Below, piece by piece: positions 51,690 to 60,738 of a stretch of DNA of 64,000 nt. A program made the position numbers and the translations under genes. Source of the stretch: Catellatospora sp. IY07-71 (GTDB lineage Bacteria > Actinomycetota > Actinomycetes > Mycobacteriales > Micromonosporaceae); contig NZ_AP023360.1 of the NCBI RefSeq assembly GCF_018326265.1, forward strand, positions 3,897,501-3,961,500, given 5' to 3'. The first letter of the stretch is position 1, and every line of letters starts with the position of its first letter. The notes beneath the pieces are model-generated. The model was not told the origin of the DNA and searched no databases. It saw nothing but the letters and a program-made list of their open reading frames with translations.

Positions 51690-52850
51690 ATGCGTGATGC
51701 GGTGATCATCGGAGCGGTGCGTACCCCCGTCGGGCGGCGCAACGGCGGCCTGTCCGGCGTCCACCCGGTCGACCTGGCCGGTCAGGTGCTGCAGGACCTC
51801 GGCGACCGGACCGGGTTCGACCCGGCCGACGTGGACGACGTGATCCTGGGCTGCGTCTCGCAGGCCGGCGAGCAGTCCTGGAACATCGGCCGCAACGCGG
51901 TGCTCGCCGCCGGCTGGCCGGAGTCCGTGCCCGGCACCACCCTGGACCGGCAGTGCGGCTCCAGCCAGCAGGCGCTGCACTTCGCCGCCGCCACCGTGCT
52001 GTCCGGGCAGGCCGACCTGGTGGTCGCGGCGGGCGTAGAGTCGATGAGCCGGGTGCCGATGGGCTCGTCGGTCGGCGAGCTGGGCCTGCCCTACGGGCCC
52101 GAGGTGCGCACCCGCTACGCGGGCGTGCCGGGCTTCGCGGGCGACGCGCCGGTGCCGTTCAACCAGGGCGTCGGCGCCGAGATGATCGCCGCCCGATGGG
52201 GCTTCGGCCGCGCGCAGCTCGACGAGTACGCGCTGGCCAGCCACGCCAAGGCGGCCGCGGCCACGGACGGCGGCCTGTTCGCCGCGGAGATCGTGCCGGT
52301 CGGCGACGTGCACGCCGACGAGGGCATCCGGCGGGAGACGTCGCTGGAGAAGCTGGGCCAGCTGGCTACCCCGTTCAAGGAGGACGGCGTGGTCACCGCG
52401 GGCTCGGCGTCGCAGATCTCCGACGGCGCCGCCGCGCTCGCCGTCACCACGTCGGAGTGGGCCGCCGCGCACGGGTTCACCCCGCTGGCCCGGGTGCACA
52501 CCGCCGTCGTCGCCGCCGACGACCCGGTCATCATGCTCACCGCGCCCATCCCGGCCACGGCCAAGGCGCTGCGCCGGGCGGGGCTGTCCATCGCCGACAT
52601 CGGCGCGTACGAGGTGAACGAGGCGTTCGCCCCGGTGCCGCTGGCCTGGCTCGCCGAGACCGGCGCCGACCCGGCCCGGCTCAACCCGCGCGGCGGCGCG
52701 ATCGCGCTCGGCCACCCGCTCGGCGCCAGCGGCGCCCGGCTGATGACCACGCTGCTGCACCACATGCGCGACCACGGCATCCGCTACGGCCTGCAGACCA
52801 TGTGCGAGGGCGGCGGCATGGCCAACGCCACCATCGTCGAGCTGCTCTGA
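51690..52850 (+). CDS. Acetyl-CoA acetyltransferase (thiolase)
   Basis: 386 residues. Nucleophile Cys89 (LDRQCGSSQQ), NEAFAP, His342 (ALGHPLGASGAR) and the second Cys372 (MCEGGGMAN) complete the thiolase active site. Catalyses acetyl-CoA plus acyl-CoA exchange, either degradative or biosynthetic. No neighbouring beta-oxidation genes, so the pathway is open. Cytoplasmic. Confidence 0.94.
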   Translation: MRDAVIIGAVRTPVGRRNGGLSGVHPVDLAGQVLQDLGDRTGFDPADVDDVILGCVSQAGEQSWNIGRNAVLAAGWPESVPGTTLDRQCGSSQQALHFAAATVLSGQADLVVAAGVESMSRVPMGSSVGELGLPYGPEVRTRYAGVPGFAGDAPVPFNQGVGAEMIAARWGFGRAQLDEYALASHAKAAAATDGGLFAAEIVPVGDVHADEGIRRETSLEKLGQLATPFKEDGVVTAGSASQISDGAAALAVTTSEWAAAHGFTPLARVHTAVVAADDPVIMLTAPIPATAKALRRAGLSIADIGAYEVNEAFAPVPLAWLAETGADPARLNPRGGAIALGHPLGASGARLMTTLLHHMRDHGIRYGLQTMCEGGGMANATIVELL

Positions 52851-52924
52851 CCCGTCCCCACCGAGGGGCGCGGGCCGCGAAAGGCGCTGGCGCGGGCGGC
52901 GGCGGCCCGCTACAACTGGCGGGT

Positions 52925-53893
52925 ATGGCGGTGACTCCATTCGATCCCCGGCTCGGGTTGCGCGAGCAGCTGGCGTGCTGGCACGAGGTCGAGCGGGCGG
53001 CGGCCGGGCACGACGACCCGGGACACCCGGTGCCACCCGCCGCCGTCCGCTGCGCGGAGCTGTTGGCGCCACGTCCGGACGGCTCGGTGCGGCACTGGCT
53101 TGCGTGCGCCGACGGCACGCCGGTCGGGCTGGCCGAGCTCTTCCTGTCCGACCGCGAGAACCTGGCCTGGGGTTTCGCCACGGTGACCGTGCACCCGGCG
53201 CACCGCCGGGCCGGGCACGGCAGCGCGCTGCTGGCGGCGGCCCGCGCCGCGGCGGCGGAGGCGGGCCGGGACACGCTGGTGCTCGACGCGGCGGCGGACT
53301 CGCCCGGCCCGGCCTGGGCGGCGGCGCTGGGCGCGCGGCGGGTGCAGCGGCTGTGGGAGTCCGAGGCGGACCTGTCCGTGCCGGTCGCGCCGGGCGACAC
53401 CGCGCCGCCCGGCTACCGGCTGGAACGCTGGCCGGACGGGGTGCCCGAGGCGCTGCTGGGGGCGTACGCGGCGGCCGTCGACGCGATGGCGGACTCGCCC
53501 GACGGCGGCCTGGGCTACGTGCCCGCGCCGAACTCGCCGCAGCACGTGCGGGCCGTCGAGCGGCACGCGCGGCAGGCAGGCCGGCAGCGCCGGGTCGTCG
53601 CCGCCGTGCACGAGGGCAGTGGGGCGGTGGCCGGGCTGACCGTGCTGGAGTACCCGTCCCTCGCGCCGGAACTGGCGCACCAGGAGGACACGGTGGTGGT
53701 GCCCGCGCACCGGGGGCACGGCCTCGGGCTGTGGGTGAAGGCGGAGATGCTGCGCTGGCTGGCCGCCGACGGCGGTGCGGTGCGCCGCATCCGCACCACC
53801 ACCGAACCGTCCAACGTGCCCATGCTGCGGATCAACGAGCGGCTCGGCTTCCGCCGCATCCGGACCCGTGAGCAGTGGACGCTGCCGGTCTGA
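52925..53893 (+). CDS. Tandem GNAT acetyltransferase
   Basis: 322 residues from ATG 52925. Two GNAT units: the first has VTVHPAHRRAGHGSALL (acetyl-CoA-binding R/Q-x-x-G-x-G/A loop) near residue 95, the second has VVPAHRGHGLGLWVKAEML near 260 followed by SNVPMLRINERLGFRRI. Two-domain GNATs acetylate amines or small molecules. Substrate not predictable. Precedes the AvtA gene by about 140 bp. Confidence 0.88.
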   Translation: MAVTPFDPRLGLREQLACWHEVERAAAGHDDPGHPVPPAAVRCAELLAPRPDGSVRHWLACADGTPVGLAELFLSDRENLAWGFATVTVHPAHRRAGHGSALLAAARAAAAEAGRDTLVLDAAADSPGPAWAAALGARRVQRLWESEADLSVPVAPGDTAPPGYRLERWPDGVPEALLGAYAAAVDAMADSPDGGLGYVPAPNSPQHVRAVERHARQAGRQRRVVAAVHEGSGAVAGLTVLEYPSLAPELAHQEDTVVVPAHRGHGLGLWVKAEMLRWLAADGGAVRRIRTTTEPSNVPMLRINERLGFRRIRTREQWTLPV

Positions 53894-54034
53894 GCCGTGG
53901 CCGAGCCGCCCCGTGGCGCGATACTGCGTTGGTGATCGTCGATGCCTAAGGCAGACTGGCCGGATGGCCAGGGTGACGCACGGGGGAGCCCAGCGACGAG
54001 CGTGCCCCACGACACGGAAGAAAGGGGCCGACGG

Positions 54035-55303
54035 ATGGTTCTGTCACTCAGCGGCACGAAGATGGCGCACGCCTCCGGCATCCGCAGCATCATGGAGGAC
54101 ATCGCCACCTCCATGCGGGGCGCGTCCACGGGCAGCCTGCTCAACCTGAGCATCGGCAACCCGGCACCGATCCCCGAGGTCGTGGGCACCTGGCGGCGTC
54201 TGTTCGACGAGACGCTCGACGCGAGCTTCGCCAGGGCGAGCTGCCTCTACGGGCCGTCGCGGGGCACCGACGACCTCGTCGCGGCGATCGTCGAGTACTT
54301 CTCCGGCCGGTACGGCTGGCCGCTCACGCCCGAGCACGTCGTGGTCGGTTCCGGCAGCCAGATGCTCAGCTTCGTCGCCTCCGCCGTGTTCACCGGCCCG
54401 GGCGCCGCGCGGGACACGAAGACCGTGCTGCCCGCCCTGCCCGACTACACCGGCTACCAGGGGGTCTACCTGTTCCCCGGCGGCGTCGCCGGGATCGCGC
54501 CCCGGATCGAGCTGTGCGGGGACCGGCGGTTCCGCTACCACCTCGATCTGGACGCGCTGCGCCGCAGCGACGACATCGGCCTGCTGCTGCTGTCCAGCCC
54601 GAGCAACCCGACCGGCCGCTGCGTCAGCCCGCAGGAGCTGGACGCGCTGCTCGAGATCGCCGCCGACCGCGACGTGCCGATCTTCTTCGACCACGCGTAC
54701 GGCTCGCCGTTCCCGCAGATCGTGGAGACGCCCGAGCCGCCGCGCTGGCACGAGAACATCATCAACGTCTTCACCGTCTCCAAGGCCGGCCTGCCCGGCG
54801 AGCGGATCGGCTTCGCCGTCGGCGATCCGCGCTTCATCGAGCCGATGGTCTCGTTCGTGGCCAACTCGACCCTGCACGCGGGCCAGCTCGCGCAGCAGGT
54901 CACCGCACGGGCGCTGGCCACCGGGGAGCTCGACCGCCTGACCGCGGAGGTGATCCGGCCGTACTACGCGCACAAGCGCCGGCTGGGGGAGAAGCTGCTG
55001 GCCGACATCCTGCCGGCCGACGTGAACTGGCGGCTGCACGCCGGCACGTCCGGCGGCATGTTCTGCTGGGTATGGGTGGACGAGCCGTGGTTCGACGACC
55101 GCGCCCTCTACTCCCGCGCGAAGGAGAAGGGCGTCTTCCTGGTGCCCGGCCGACCCTTCTTCACCGGCGAGGTCGCCCCGGCCGGCTTCGGCCGCCACGA
55201 CGGCCGCTGCTTCCGGATCAGCCTCAGCGCCGACGAGCCGGTGCTCACCCAGGGGCTGGAGCGCATCGCCGCCGCCCTCACCGAGCTGCGCGACGCGGCG
55301 TGA
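54035..55303 (+). CDS. avtA: Valine-pyruvate aminotransferase
   Basis: 422 residues from ATG 54035 with AAAGGGG upstream. Fold-I aminotransferase: NLSIGNPAPIPEV at the start, SSPSNPTGRCVS, FFDHAYGSPFP with the PLP-stacking Asp-x-Ala-Tyr, and the PLP lysine in VSKAGLPGERIGF. The pattern is that of AvtA, which makes valine and alanine from ketoacids. Length fits (E. coli 417). It ends at a strong hairpin. Confidence 0.9.
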   Translation: MVLSLSGTKMAHASGIRSIMEDIATSMRGASTGSLLNLSIGNPAPIPEVVGTWRRLFDETLDASFARASCLYGPSRGTDDLVAAIVEYFSGRYGWPLTPEHVVVGSGSQMLSFVASAVFTGPGAARDTKTVLPALPDYTGYQGVYLFPGGVAGIAPRIELCGDRRFRYHLDLDALRRSDDIGLLLLSSPSNPTGRCVSPQELDALLEIAADRDVPIFFDHAYGSPFPQIVETPEPPRWHENIINVFTVSKAGLPGERIGFAVGDPRFIEPMVSFVANSTLHAGQLAQQVTARALATGELDRLTAEVIRPYYAHKRRLGEKLLADILPADVNWRLHAGTSGGMFCWVWVDEPWFDDRALYSRAKEKGVFLVPGRPFFTGEVAPAGFGRHDGRCFRISLSADEPVLTQGLERIAAALTELRDAA

Positions 55304-55317
55304 CCTGGTGAGGCAGG

Positions 55318-55356
55318 GCGAAGGCGCGCGTCCCCCGCCGGGACGCGCGCCTTCGC
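55318..55356. terminator. Perfect 17-bp stem terminator
   Basis: Arms 55318-55334 and 55340-55356 pair perfectly around a CCGCC loop, between avtA (ends 55303) and the convergent small gene (ends 55367). It can serve both. Confidence 0.75.
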
Positions 55357-55366
55357 GACGGTCAGG

Positions 55367-55558
55367 TCAGCGCTTGCCGCCCTTGTCCTGCTTCCAGGAC
55401 CACGGGCCGGGCAGGTCCACCCGGTGCGCGCGGGTGCGGGAGTTCCACGACCAGCGGCCGATCTTCAAACTCCAAGAGGACAGACCGCCCTGTGTGAAGT
55501 TCCACCGCAGGGGGCCCAGTTTCCACGTCTTTCGGAACAGCAGGCTCATGCGTTCCAT
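55367..55558 (-). CDS. Small DUF4236-like protein
   Basis: 63 residues from ATG 55558 (ATG 55549 gives MSLLFRK and is equally plausible). LLFRKTWKLGPLRWNFTQGG resembles the FRKSFKLGPxxRxNxSKxG pattern of DUF4236 proteins. It is Trp- and Arg-rich with high base-composition consistency. It sits 20 bp beyond the PfkB gene on the same strand, so it may be the last cistron of that transcript. Confidence 0.65.
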   Translation of the reverse strand: MERMSLLFRKTWKLGPLRWNFTQGGLSSWSLKIGRWSWNSRTRAHRVDLPGPWSWKQDKGGKR

Positions 55559-55577
55559 GTAACCCTGTGCGCGCCAC

Positions 55578-56495
55578 TCAAAACGTGGTGTCGTGTGCCA
55601 ACAGTGCGGCGCGGCCGATCGGGTCCACTTCGGTCGCCGCGACGGTGCAGGCGTGCGCCCCGGCCAGCGCGCCGAGGCGGGCGCATTCGTCCAGGTCGCG
55701 GCCCTCCAGCAGGCCGAACAGGAACCCGGCGACGAACGCGTCGCCCGCGCCGTTGGAGTCGCGCACCGGCCGTGGCGGCGCCACCGCCGCCCACCGGCGT
55801 ACCCCGTCGCCGTCGCGGGTGAGCAGCAGGCCGCCGCGGTCGCCGGCGGTGGCGACCACGGTGTGCGCCCGGCCCAGCTCGAGCACATGGCGCATGACCG
55901 CCTCCGGGTCGGCCAGCGCCGCCGCGGACAGGAACACCACGTCGGCCTGGGCCGCGAACTGCGCGTGGTACGGGTTCTCGCCGTCCCAGTCGTGCAGGTC
56001 GGTGGAGACCGCGATCCCGGCGGCGGCGAGCTGGTCCAGCGCGTACGCGGCCGGGTGGGTGATGCATACGTGCACGTGCCGGCAGCCGGCCAGCAGCTCG
56101 GCCAGCAGCGGGGCGGGGAAGCGGTCCTGCTCGGCGCCGCGGCTGCCGTCGTACAGCGACAGCCGGCGGCCGTCCGGGCCGACCAGGTTCACCGCGCGTT
56201 TGGTGCCGGCGGCCGTGGCCAGGGCGGTGAACCCGCTGCCGGAACGCTGGTGCAGGTCCCGGACCAGGGCCCCCTCGGCGTCCTCGCCGAGCACGTCGAG
56301 CAGGTGGATGTGCAGGCCCAGCGCGTGCAGGCCGAGCGCCACGTTGTCGCCGGTGTGCCCGGCCCGGGTGGTGATCGCCGGGACCAGGTAGCTGTCCGCG
56401 TACGGCAGGGGCAGCCGTGGGACCTCGACGATGGTGTCGACGCCCGCGCCGCCGAGCACGAGCACGTCGAGAGGGCCGTGATTAGGACCACGCAT
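55578..56495 (-). CDS. PfkB/ribokinase-family sugar kinase
   Basis: 305 residues from ATG 56495 with GGAAGG upstream. VLVLGGAGVDTIVEVPRLP and RAGHTGDNVALGLHALGL form the N-terminal sugar-binding part, and RDSNGAGDAFVAGFLFGLLEG holds the anion hole and catalytic Asp. It phosphorylates a sugar or related alcohol; specificity unknown. The small DUF4236-like gene follows downstream. Confidence 0.9.
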   Translation of the reverse strand: MRGPNHGPLDVLVLGGAGVDTIVEVPRLPLPYADSYLVPAITTRAGHTGDNVALGLHALGLHIHLLDVLGEDAEGALVRDLHQRSGSGFTALATAAGTKRAVNLVGPDGRRLSLYDGSRGAEQDRFPAPLLAELLAGCRHVHVCITHPAAYALDQLAAAGIAVSTDLHDWDGENPYHAQFAAQADVVFLSAAALADPEAVMRHVLELGRAHTVVATAGDRGGLLLTRDGDGVRRWAAVAPPRPVRDSNGAGDAFVAGFLFGLLEGRDLDECARLGALAGAHACTVAATEVDPIGRAALLAHDTTF

Positions 56496-56716
56496 GTCGC
56501 GATGCCTTCCGGGGTAGGTGAGTCGACGTTTCAGCCCGCGCGGCCCGCATCCGGTGCGGTCCGCCGAGGTCGCGACAGGTGCAACGCTGATCATCATCGG
56601 CGGGGCACGCTCCGTCAAGGCCGCCCGGCTCGCCGGGCGCGCCTGGCATCGACTGACTAGGCTGCTGCCTTGTGCTCCGGGCCGCTGCTCGGAGCCCGAT
56701 GGGGAGGGGAAGACAC

Positions 56717-57490
56717 GTGAGAGTACGTCGTTTCGCAGTGGCGGTGGCCGGTCTGGCCGCGATCGCGGCGCTGGCCGCCTGCCAGAACGAGAAGCCGGCG
56801 GCCACGCCCGGCGCGTCCGCGTCCGCGGGCGCCTCCGCGCAGGTCCAGGCGTCGGCCGCCGACGCGCTCACGGCCGCCGGCGCGAAGTTCAAGGACACCA
56901 CCGTCAAGATGAAGATGGGCATGAGCGGCGCGGCCGGCATCGAGGTCACGGGGAGCCTCGACGGTCCGGGCAAGAAGAGCCTCTCGTCGATGAAGATGGG
57001 CGTCGCGGGCACGAACATGACCATCGACGTCGTGCAGATCGGCGACGAGGTGTGGATGAAGATGGCGGGTGTGCCGACCCTGCCCAAGGACTGGATGCAC
57101 GTCGACACCGCCAAGCTCGGCGCGGCCAGCTCCCTGCGCACCTCGATCGAGGACCCGTCGTACAGCGCCAACCTGCTGAAGGTGGCCTCGTCGGTCGAGT
57201 GGGACGGCACCAGCAAGATCAAGGGCACCCTCGACCTGAGCAAGGCCGCGGGCGCCAACGCGGCCGCCGCGACGGCGCTCGGCGAGCAGGCCAAGGCGGT
57301 GCCGTTCACCGCGACGCTCGACGAGCAGGGCCGCCTGCTCACCATGACGGTCGGCATGGGCCAGGTGGCCCCGGCCGCCGGTGTCGGCGACATGGTGATC
57401 ACCTACAGCAACTACGGCGAGCCGGTGACGATCGACAAGCCGTCCGGCAAGATCGTCGAGGCGCCCGCTTCCATCCTGGGCAGCCTCTGA
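56717..57490 (+). CDS. Lipoprotein, LppX/LprG-like
   Basis: 257 residues from GTG 56717 with GGGGAGGGGAAG upstream. Lipoprotein signal ends LAALAAC. After an Ala/Ser linker comes a repeat of short amphipathic strands (KMKMGMSGAAGIEVTGSLD, VVQIGDEVWMKM, LDEQGRLLTMTV), the half-barrel layout of LppX/LprG-type lipid-carrier lipoproteins. Probably binds or transports lipid at the cell surface. Terminator follows. Confidence 0.82.
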   Translation: MRVRRFAVAVAGLAAIAALAACQNEKPAATPGASASAGASAQVQASAADALTAAGAKFKDTTVKMKMGMSGAAGIEVTGSLDGPGKKSLSSMKMGVAGTNMTIDVVQIGDEVWMKMAGVPTLPKDWMHVDTAKLGAASSLRTSIEDPSYSANLLKVASSVEWDGTSKIKGTLDLSKAAGANAAAATALGEQAKAVPFTATLDEQGRLLTMTVGMGQVAPAAGVGDMVITYSNYGEPVTIDKPSGKIVEAPASILGSL

Positions 57491-57500
57491 CCATGTGATC

Positions 57501-57536
57501 GGAAACGCCCCATCGCCGCGGCGGTGGGGCGTTTTC
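57501..57536 (+). terminator. Terminator after lipoprotein gene
   Basis: GGAAACGCCCCA pairs with TGGGGCGTTTTCC (one bulge or mismatch) at 57501-57536, with a run of four T on the 3' side. The lipoprotein gene stops 10 bp earlier. Confidence 0.75.
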
Positions 57537-57601
57537 CATGCGGCGGGCCGGGTAGCGGTGGGAACGTTGATCCCGTAACCGCCGCTGGAGGTTCGCCGCC
57601 C

Positions 57602-58657
57602 ATGGACGCCGAGCAGCTGATCCGGGCGGCCATCGTGGTGACCGCGGCGCTGCTGGCCGCGGTCGCCGCCGGATGGCTGGCCCGCTTCGTGGTGCGCCGC
57701 CTCGGCCGCCGCCGCTACCAGCACTTCTTCGACAACCTCAGCCGCAGCTGCCGCTGGCCGTTCCGGGTGCTGCTGGCCGTGGTGGCGCTGGTGATCGCGC
57801 TGCCGTTCAGCAGCCTGACCGGCCCGGCCCGCGAGATGGTGCACCACGGCCTGGTCATCGCGCTGATCGGCGCGTCGGCCTGGCTCGCGGTGCGGGTGCT
57901 GTTCGTGCTGGAGGACGCCGCGTTCCGGCGGCTGCCGATGGACGTCGCCGACAACCGGCGCATGCGCCGGGCGCGCACCCGCATCGGCATCCTGCGGCGG
58001 CTCACCGCCGTCGTGGTGACCCTGCTGGCCATCGCGGCGATCCTCATGACGTTCGCGCCGCTGCGCACCCTCGGCGCCTCGCTGCTGGCCTCCGCGGGAC
58101 TGGCCGGGGTGGTCGCCGCGCTGGCCGCGCAGGCCACGCTGGCCCACATCTTCGCCGGGCTGCAGCTGGCGTTCACCGACGAGCTGCACATCGACGACGT
58201 GGTGGTGGTCGAGGGCGAGTGGGGGCGCATCGAGGAGCTGCGCCTGACCTACGTCGTGGTGCGGCTGTGGGACGAGCGGCGGCTGGTGCTGCCCACCACC
58301 TACTTCACCACCACGCCGTTCCAGCACTGGACCCGCAACGAGTCTCGGGTGCTCGGCGCGGCGGTGCTGCACCTGGACCACCGGATGCCGGTCGAGCCGC
58401 TGCGCGCCGAGGCCGAGCGCGTCGTCGCCGCCTCACCGCACTGGGACAAGCGGGACTGGGTGCTGCAGGTGGTCGACACGACCGAGACCACCATGGTGGT
58501 ACGCGTGCTCGCCTCCGCGCCCGACGCGCAGCACGCGTACGACCTGCGCTGCGAGATCCGCGAGAAGCTCATCGCGTACGTGCGCGAGCACCACCCCGAG
58601 GGCCTGCCGCGGACCCGGGTGGCGCTCACGCCGCCGTCGCCCGGAGACGGTCAGTAG
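57602..58657 (+). CDS. MscS-family mechanosensitive channel
   Basis: 351 residues from ATG 57602; GGAGG lies about 11 nt upstream. Three to four spans, with GLAGVVAALAAQATLAHIFAGLQLAF forming the pore helix TM3, and the cytosolic beta-domain that follows (DDVVVVEGEWGRIEEL, PTTYFTTTPFQHW). Released by membrane tension, it protects against osmotic shock. The stop overlaps the convergent S66 gene by 7 bp. Confidence 0.92.
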   Translation: MDAEQLIRAAIVVTAALLAAVAAGWLARFVVRRLGRRRYQHFFDNLSRSCRWPFRVLLAVVALVIALPFSSLTGPAREMVHHGLVIALIGASAWLAVRVLFVLEDAAFRRLPMDVADNRRMRRARTRIGILRRLTAVVVTLLAIAAILMTFAPLRTLGASLLASAGLAGVVAALAAQATLAHIFAGLQLAFTDELHIDDVVVVEGEWGRIEELRLTYVVVRLWDERRLVLPTTYFTTTPFQHWTRNESRVLGAAVLHLDHRMPVEPLRAEAERVVAASPHWDKRDWVLQVVDTTETTMVVRVLASAPDAQHAYDLRCEIREKLIAYVREHHPEGLPRTRVALTPPSPGDGQ

Positions 58658-59691
58658 GTAACGCTGACGCGCCGGTGCTCGGCGTCGACCAGCGCGGCGC
58701 CGCCGATCGGCAGGATCAGCTGCGGGTCGGTGTGCCCGATGTCGAGGTCGAACACGAGCACCGCGTCCGGCGCGTACGCGGCCATCGCCCGCTCGATCGC
58801 GGCCCGCTGCCCGGCCCGGTAGGCCGCCTTCTGCTCGGGGGTGTGCGGCCGGTCGAAGTTCCACGCCTTGGCCCGGCCGACCAGCACCGCGGCGAAGCGC
58901 TCCAGCATGCCGCGCTCGCCCATGTTGCGCAGGGTGCGGAACACCTCGTCGGCGCTCGGCATCTCCTCGGAGGTCTCCAGCACCAGCACGTGCCCGTCGA
59001 AGCGCTCCGGCGGCGCGACGAAGCCGGCCTGCAGCAGCCAGGACAGGATCTCCAGGCAGCCGCCCCAGAGCGGGCCCTCGACGGTGCGGTGCGCGCCGGA
59101 CCAGGTCCAGCCCTCGGCGGGCAGCATGCGCGGCTCGGTGTCGCGCAGCGTGTCATCGGCCCAGTCGTGCGGCTCGTCGCCGTACTCGATGGACGGGGTC
59201 AGCTCGAACCGGCCACTGGTGAACAGGGCGGCGCGCAGGCTGCGCTCGGTCAGCGGGTGCATCCGGCCGGGCCGGGCCAGCGAGGTCATCACCGCGCCGC
59301 CGTGGTAGCCGACCACACCGAGCCCGAACAGGTGGTTGAGCAGGTTGGTGTTGTCGGAGAAGCCGAAGAACGGCTTGGGGTTGGCGCGGATCACCTCGTC
59401 GTCGAGGTGGCGCAGCACGGTGATCTGGTCGTCGCCGCCGATGCTCGCGATGATCGCGGTCAGGGACGGGTCGGCGAACGCGGCGGTGATGTCGCGGGCA
59501 CGGTCGCGCGGATCGGCGTCCATCACCCGGGTGGTCGGGAACTCGACCGGCACCAGCTCGAAGTCCTCGCGCAGCCGCGCCAGGCCCTGCTCGTACACCC
59601 CGGGAAAGATCGCGGGCAGCCCGGCGGAGGGGGACAGGACCGCGATGCGGTCCCCCGGGCGGGGTTTCGGCGGGTGGATCATCTCAGCCAT
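58651..59691 (-). CDS. S66 peptidase (LD-carboxypeptidase/MccF-like)
   Basis: 346 residues. Family S66: nucleophile Ser112 in FFGFSDNTNLL, and a C-terminal DIGHTDPQ carrying the catalytic His; a conserved Glu lies between. The motif GFSDNTNLLNHLFGLG and HGGAVMTSL are closest to MccF, which cleaves microcin C-type nucleotide-peptides, versus cytoplasmic muramoyl-tetrapeptide LD-carboxypeptidase. Distinguishing the two needs alignment. Adjacent to an immunity-like gene. Confidence 0.9.
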   Translation of the reverse strand: MAEMIHPPKPRPGDRIAVLSPSAGLPAIFPGVYEQGLARLREDFELVPVEFPTTRVMDADPRDRARDITAAFADPSLTAIIASIGGDDQITVLRHLDDEVIRANPKPFFGFSDNTNLLNHLFGLGVVGYHGGAVMTSLARPGRMHPLTERSLRAALFTSGRFELTPSIEYGDEPHDWADDTLRDTEPRMLPAEGWTWSGAHRTVEGPLWGGCLEILSWLLQAGFVAPPERFDGHVLVLETSEEMPSADEVFRTLRNMGERGMLERFAAVLVGRAKAWNFDRPHTPEQKAAYRAGQRAAIERAMAAYAPDAVLVFDLDIGHTDPQLILPIGGAALVDAEHRRVSVTY

Positions 59692-59733
59692 GGTGCGGAA
59701 CCTAGCCGATCCGCCCGGCCGCGGCAGCCGGAT

Positions 59734-60081
59734 TCAGTCGAGCAGGCCCTGTTCCTCCGCGCGGGTGATGGCGTCGGCCAGCACGTCGAGGTCCACCACC
59801 GCGTCGCGGATGGCCGCGGCCACCTCCGCCAGCGGCTCGGGATCGCCCGCGCGCACCGAGAACAGGTCGGCCTCGGAGTCGAACTCCACCTGGTCGAGCA
59901 CCTCGGGGGACCGGTCGGCCAGCAGCACCTGCACCACGCCCTCCCAGGCGTAGCCGTTGCCGAGCCAGCCCTGCTCGTCGAAGATGTCCACATAGTCATC
60001 GAAGTCGTCGAACACCAGGCTGTACTCGCCGGAGTCGTGCTCGACCAGCTTGCACGGATCGAAATCGGGGTCACGCGCCAT
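59734..60081 (-). CDS. Imm51-like immunity-type protein
   Basis: 115 residues, acidic and single-domain. EHDSGEYSLVFDDFDDYVDIFD then GWLGNGYAWEGVVQVLL is the pattern of Imm51 family proteins, which neutralise polymorphic toxins, though no toxin gene lies beside it. Imm51-type genes also occur without a toxin. Assigned by motif; moderate confidence. Confidence 0.6.
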   Translation of the reverse strand: MARDPDFDPCKLVEHDSGEYSLVFDDFDDYVDIFDEQGWLGNGYAWEGVVQVLLADRSPEVLDQVEFDSEADLFSVRAGDPEPLAEVAAAIRDAVVDLDVLADAITRAEEQGLLD

Positions 60082-60300
60082 GACCGCGACTATAAGGCGG
60101 GATATGCGTCCCCGAGGTTTCGCCGAAAGGGCGACTTGTGCTCCGCCGAACGGCGAAAAAGAGGCCGGGTCGCGCGTGCGCCGGCGGAGCCCGCGCAGGC
60201 CGAATTCTGGGCGGTGTGACCAGCAAGAAGCGTTCTGAGTGGCGAATCAGCGCGTCGCCCATCTGTGCGGCCGCGCGAGAACGTGGCAGGCTTTCTCATC

Positions 60301-60729
60301 GTGACGATGGTCAGGCAGTGGCAGCGGGTCTCGGCGTACGGGCTGGCGCGCGAGGGCGACACCGTGCTGCTCGTGCAGATCGGCCGCAGCGCCCACGGGG
60401 ACCTCGGCAAGTGGATGCCGCCCGGCGGCACCATCGAGCACGGCGAGCACCCCGCCGAGACGGTGGTGCGGGAGTTCGCCGAGACCACCGGGCTGGAGGT
60501 CCGGGTCGACACGCTGCTGGAGGTCGGCTCCGACCACCGCCAGCTCACCGGCGGCATCGACTTCCACGGCGTGTTCATGCTCTACGGCGTCACCGTGCTC
60601 GGCGGCGATCTGCGCCCGCAACCCGACGGCATCATGGTCGAGCCCAGCTGGCACAGCGCGTCCGAACTGGACCAGATCCCCATGCTCGACGCGGTGCGCG
60701 ACGTGCTGCGCACCGCGCTCAAGAAGTAG
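60301..60729 (+). CDS. Nudix hydrolase
   Basis: 142 residues from GTG 60301 (ATG 60307 is an alternative). The Nudix box GGTIEHGEHPAETVVREFAE with TTGL follows consensus except that the second Glu of the REUxEE core is Thr. Opening VSAYGLAREGDTVLLVQI is typical. Stand-alone, convergent with the helicase gene (10-bp gap). Substrate unknown. Confidence 0.85.
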   Translation: MTMVRQWQRVSAYGLAREGDTVLLVQIGRSAHGDLGKWMPPGGTIEHGEHPAETVVREFAETTGLEVRVDTLLEVGSDHRQLTGGIDFHGVFMLYGVTVLGGDLRPQPDGIMVEPSWHSASELDQIPMLDAVRDVLRTALKK

Positions 60730-60738
60730 CGGCCGCGC

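Noticed and set aside
55308-55562. Plus-strand 84-codon frame after avtA
   Set aside because: The minus strand carries a DUF4236-like sequence here and the plus frame begins inside the terminator region.
60110-60200. GCCGAA/TTCGCC-rich stretch before the Nudix gene as a repeat element
   Set aside because: Only short imperfect matches that do not recur elsewhere.
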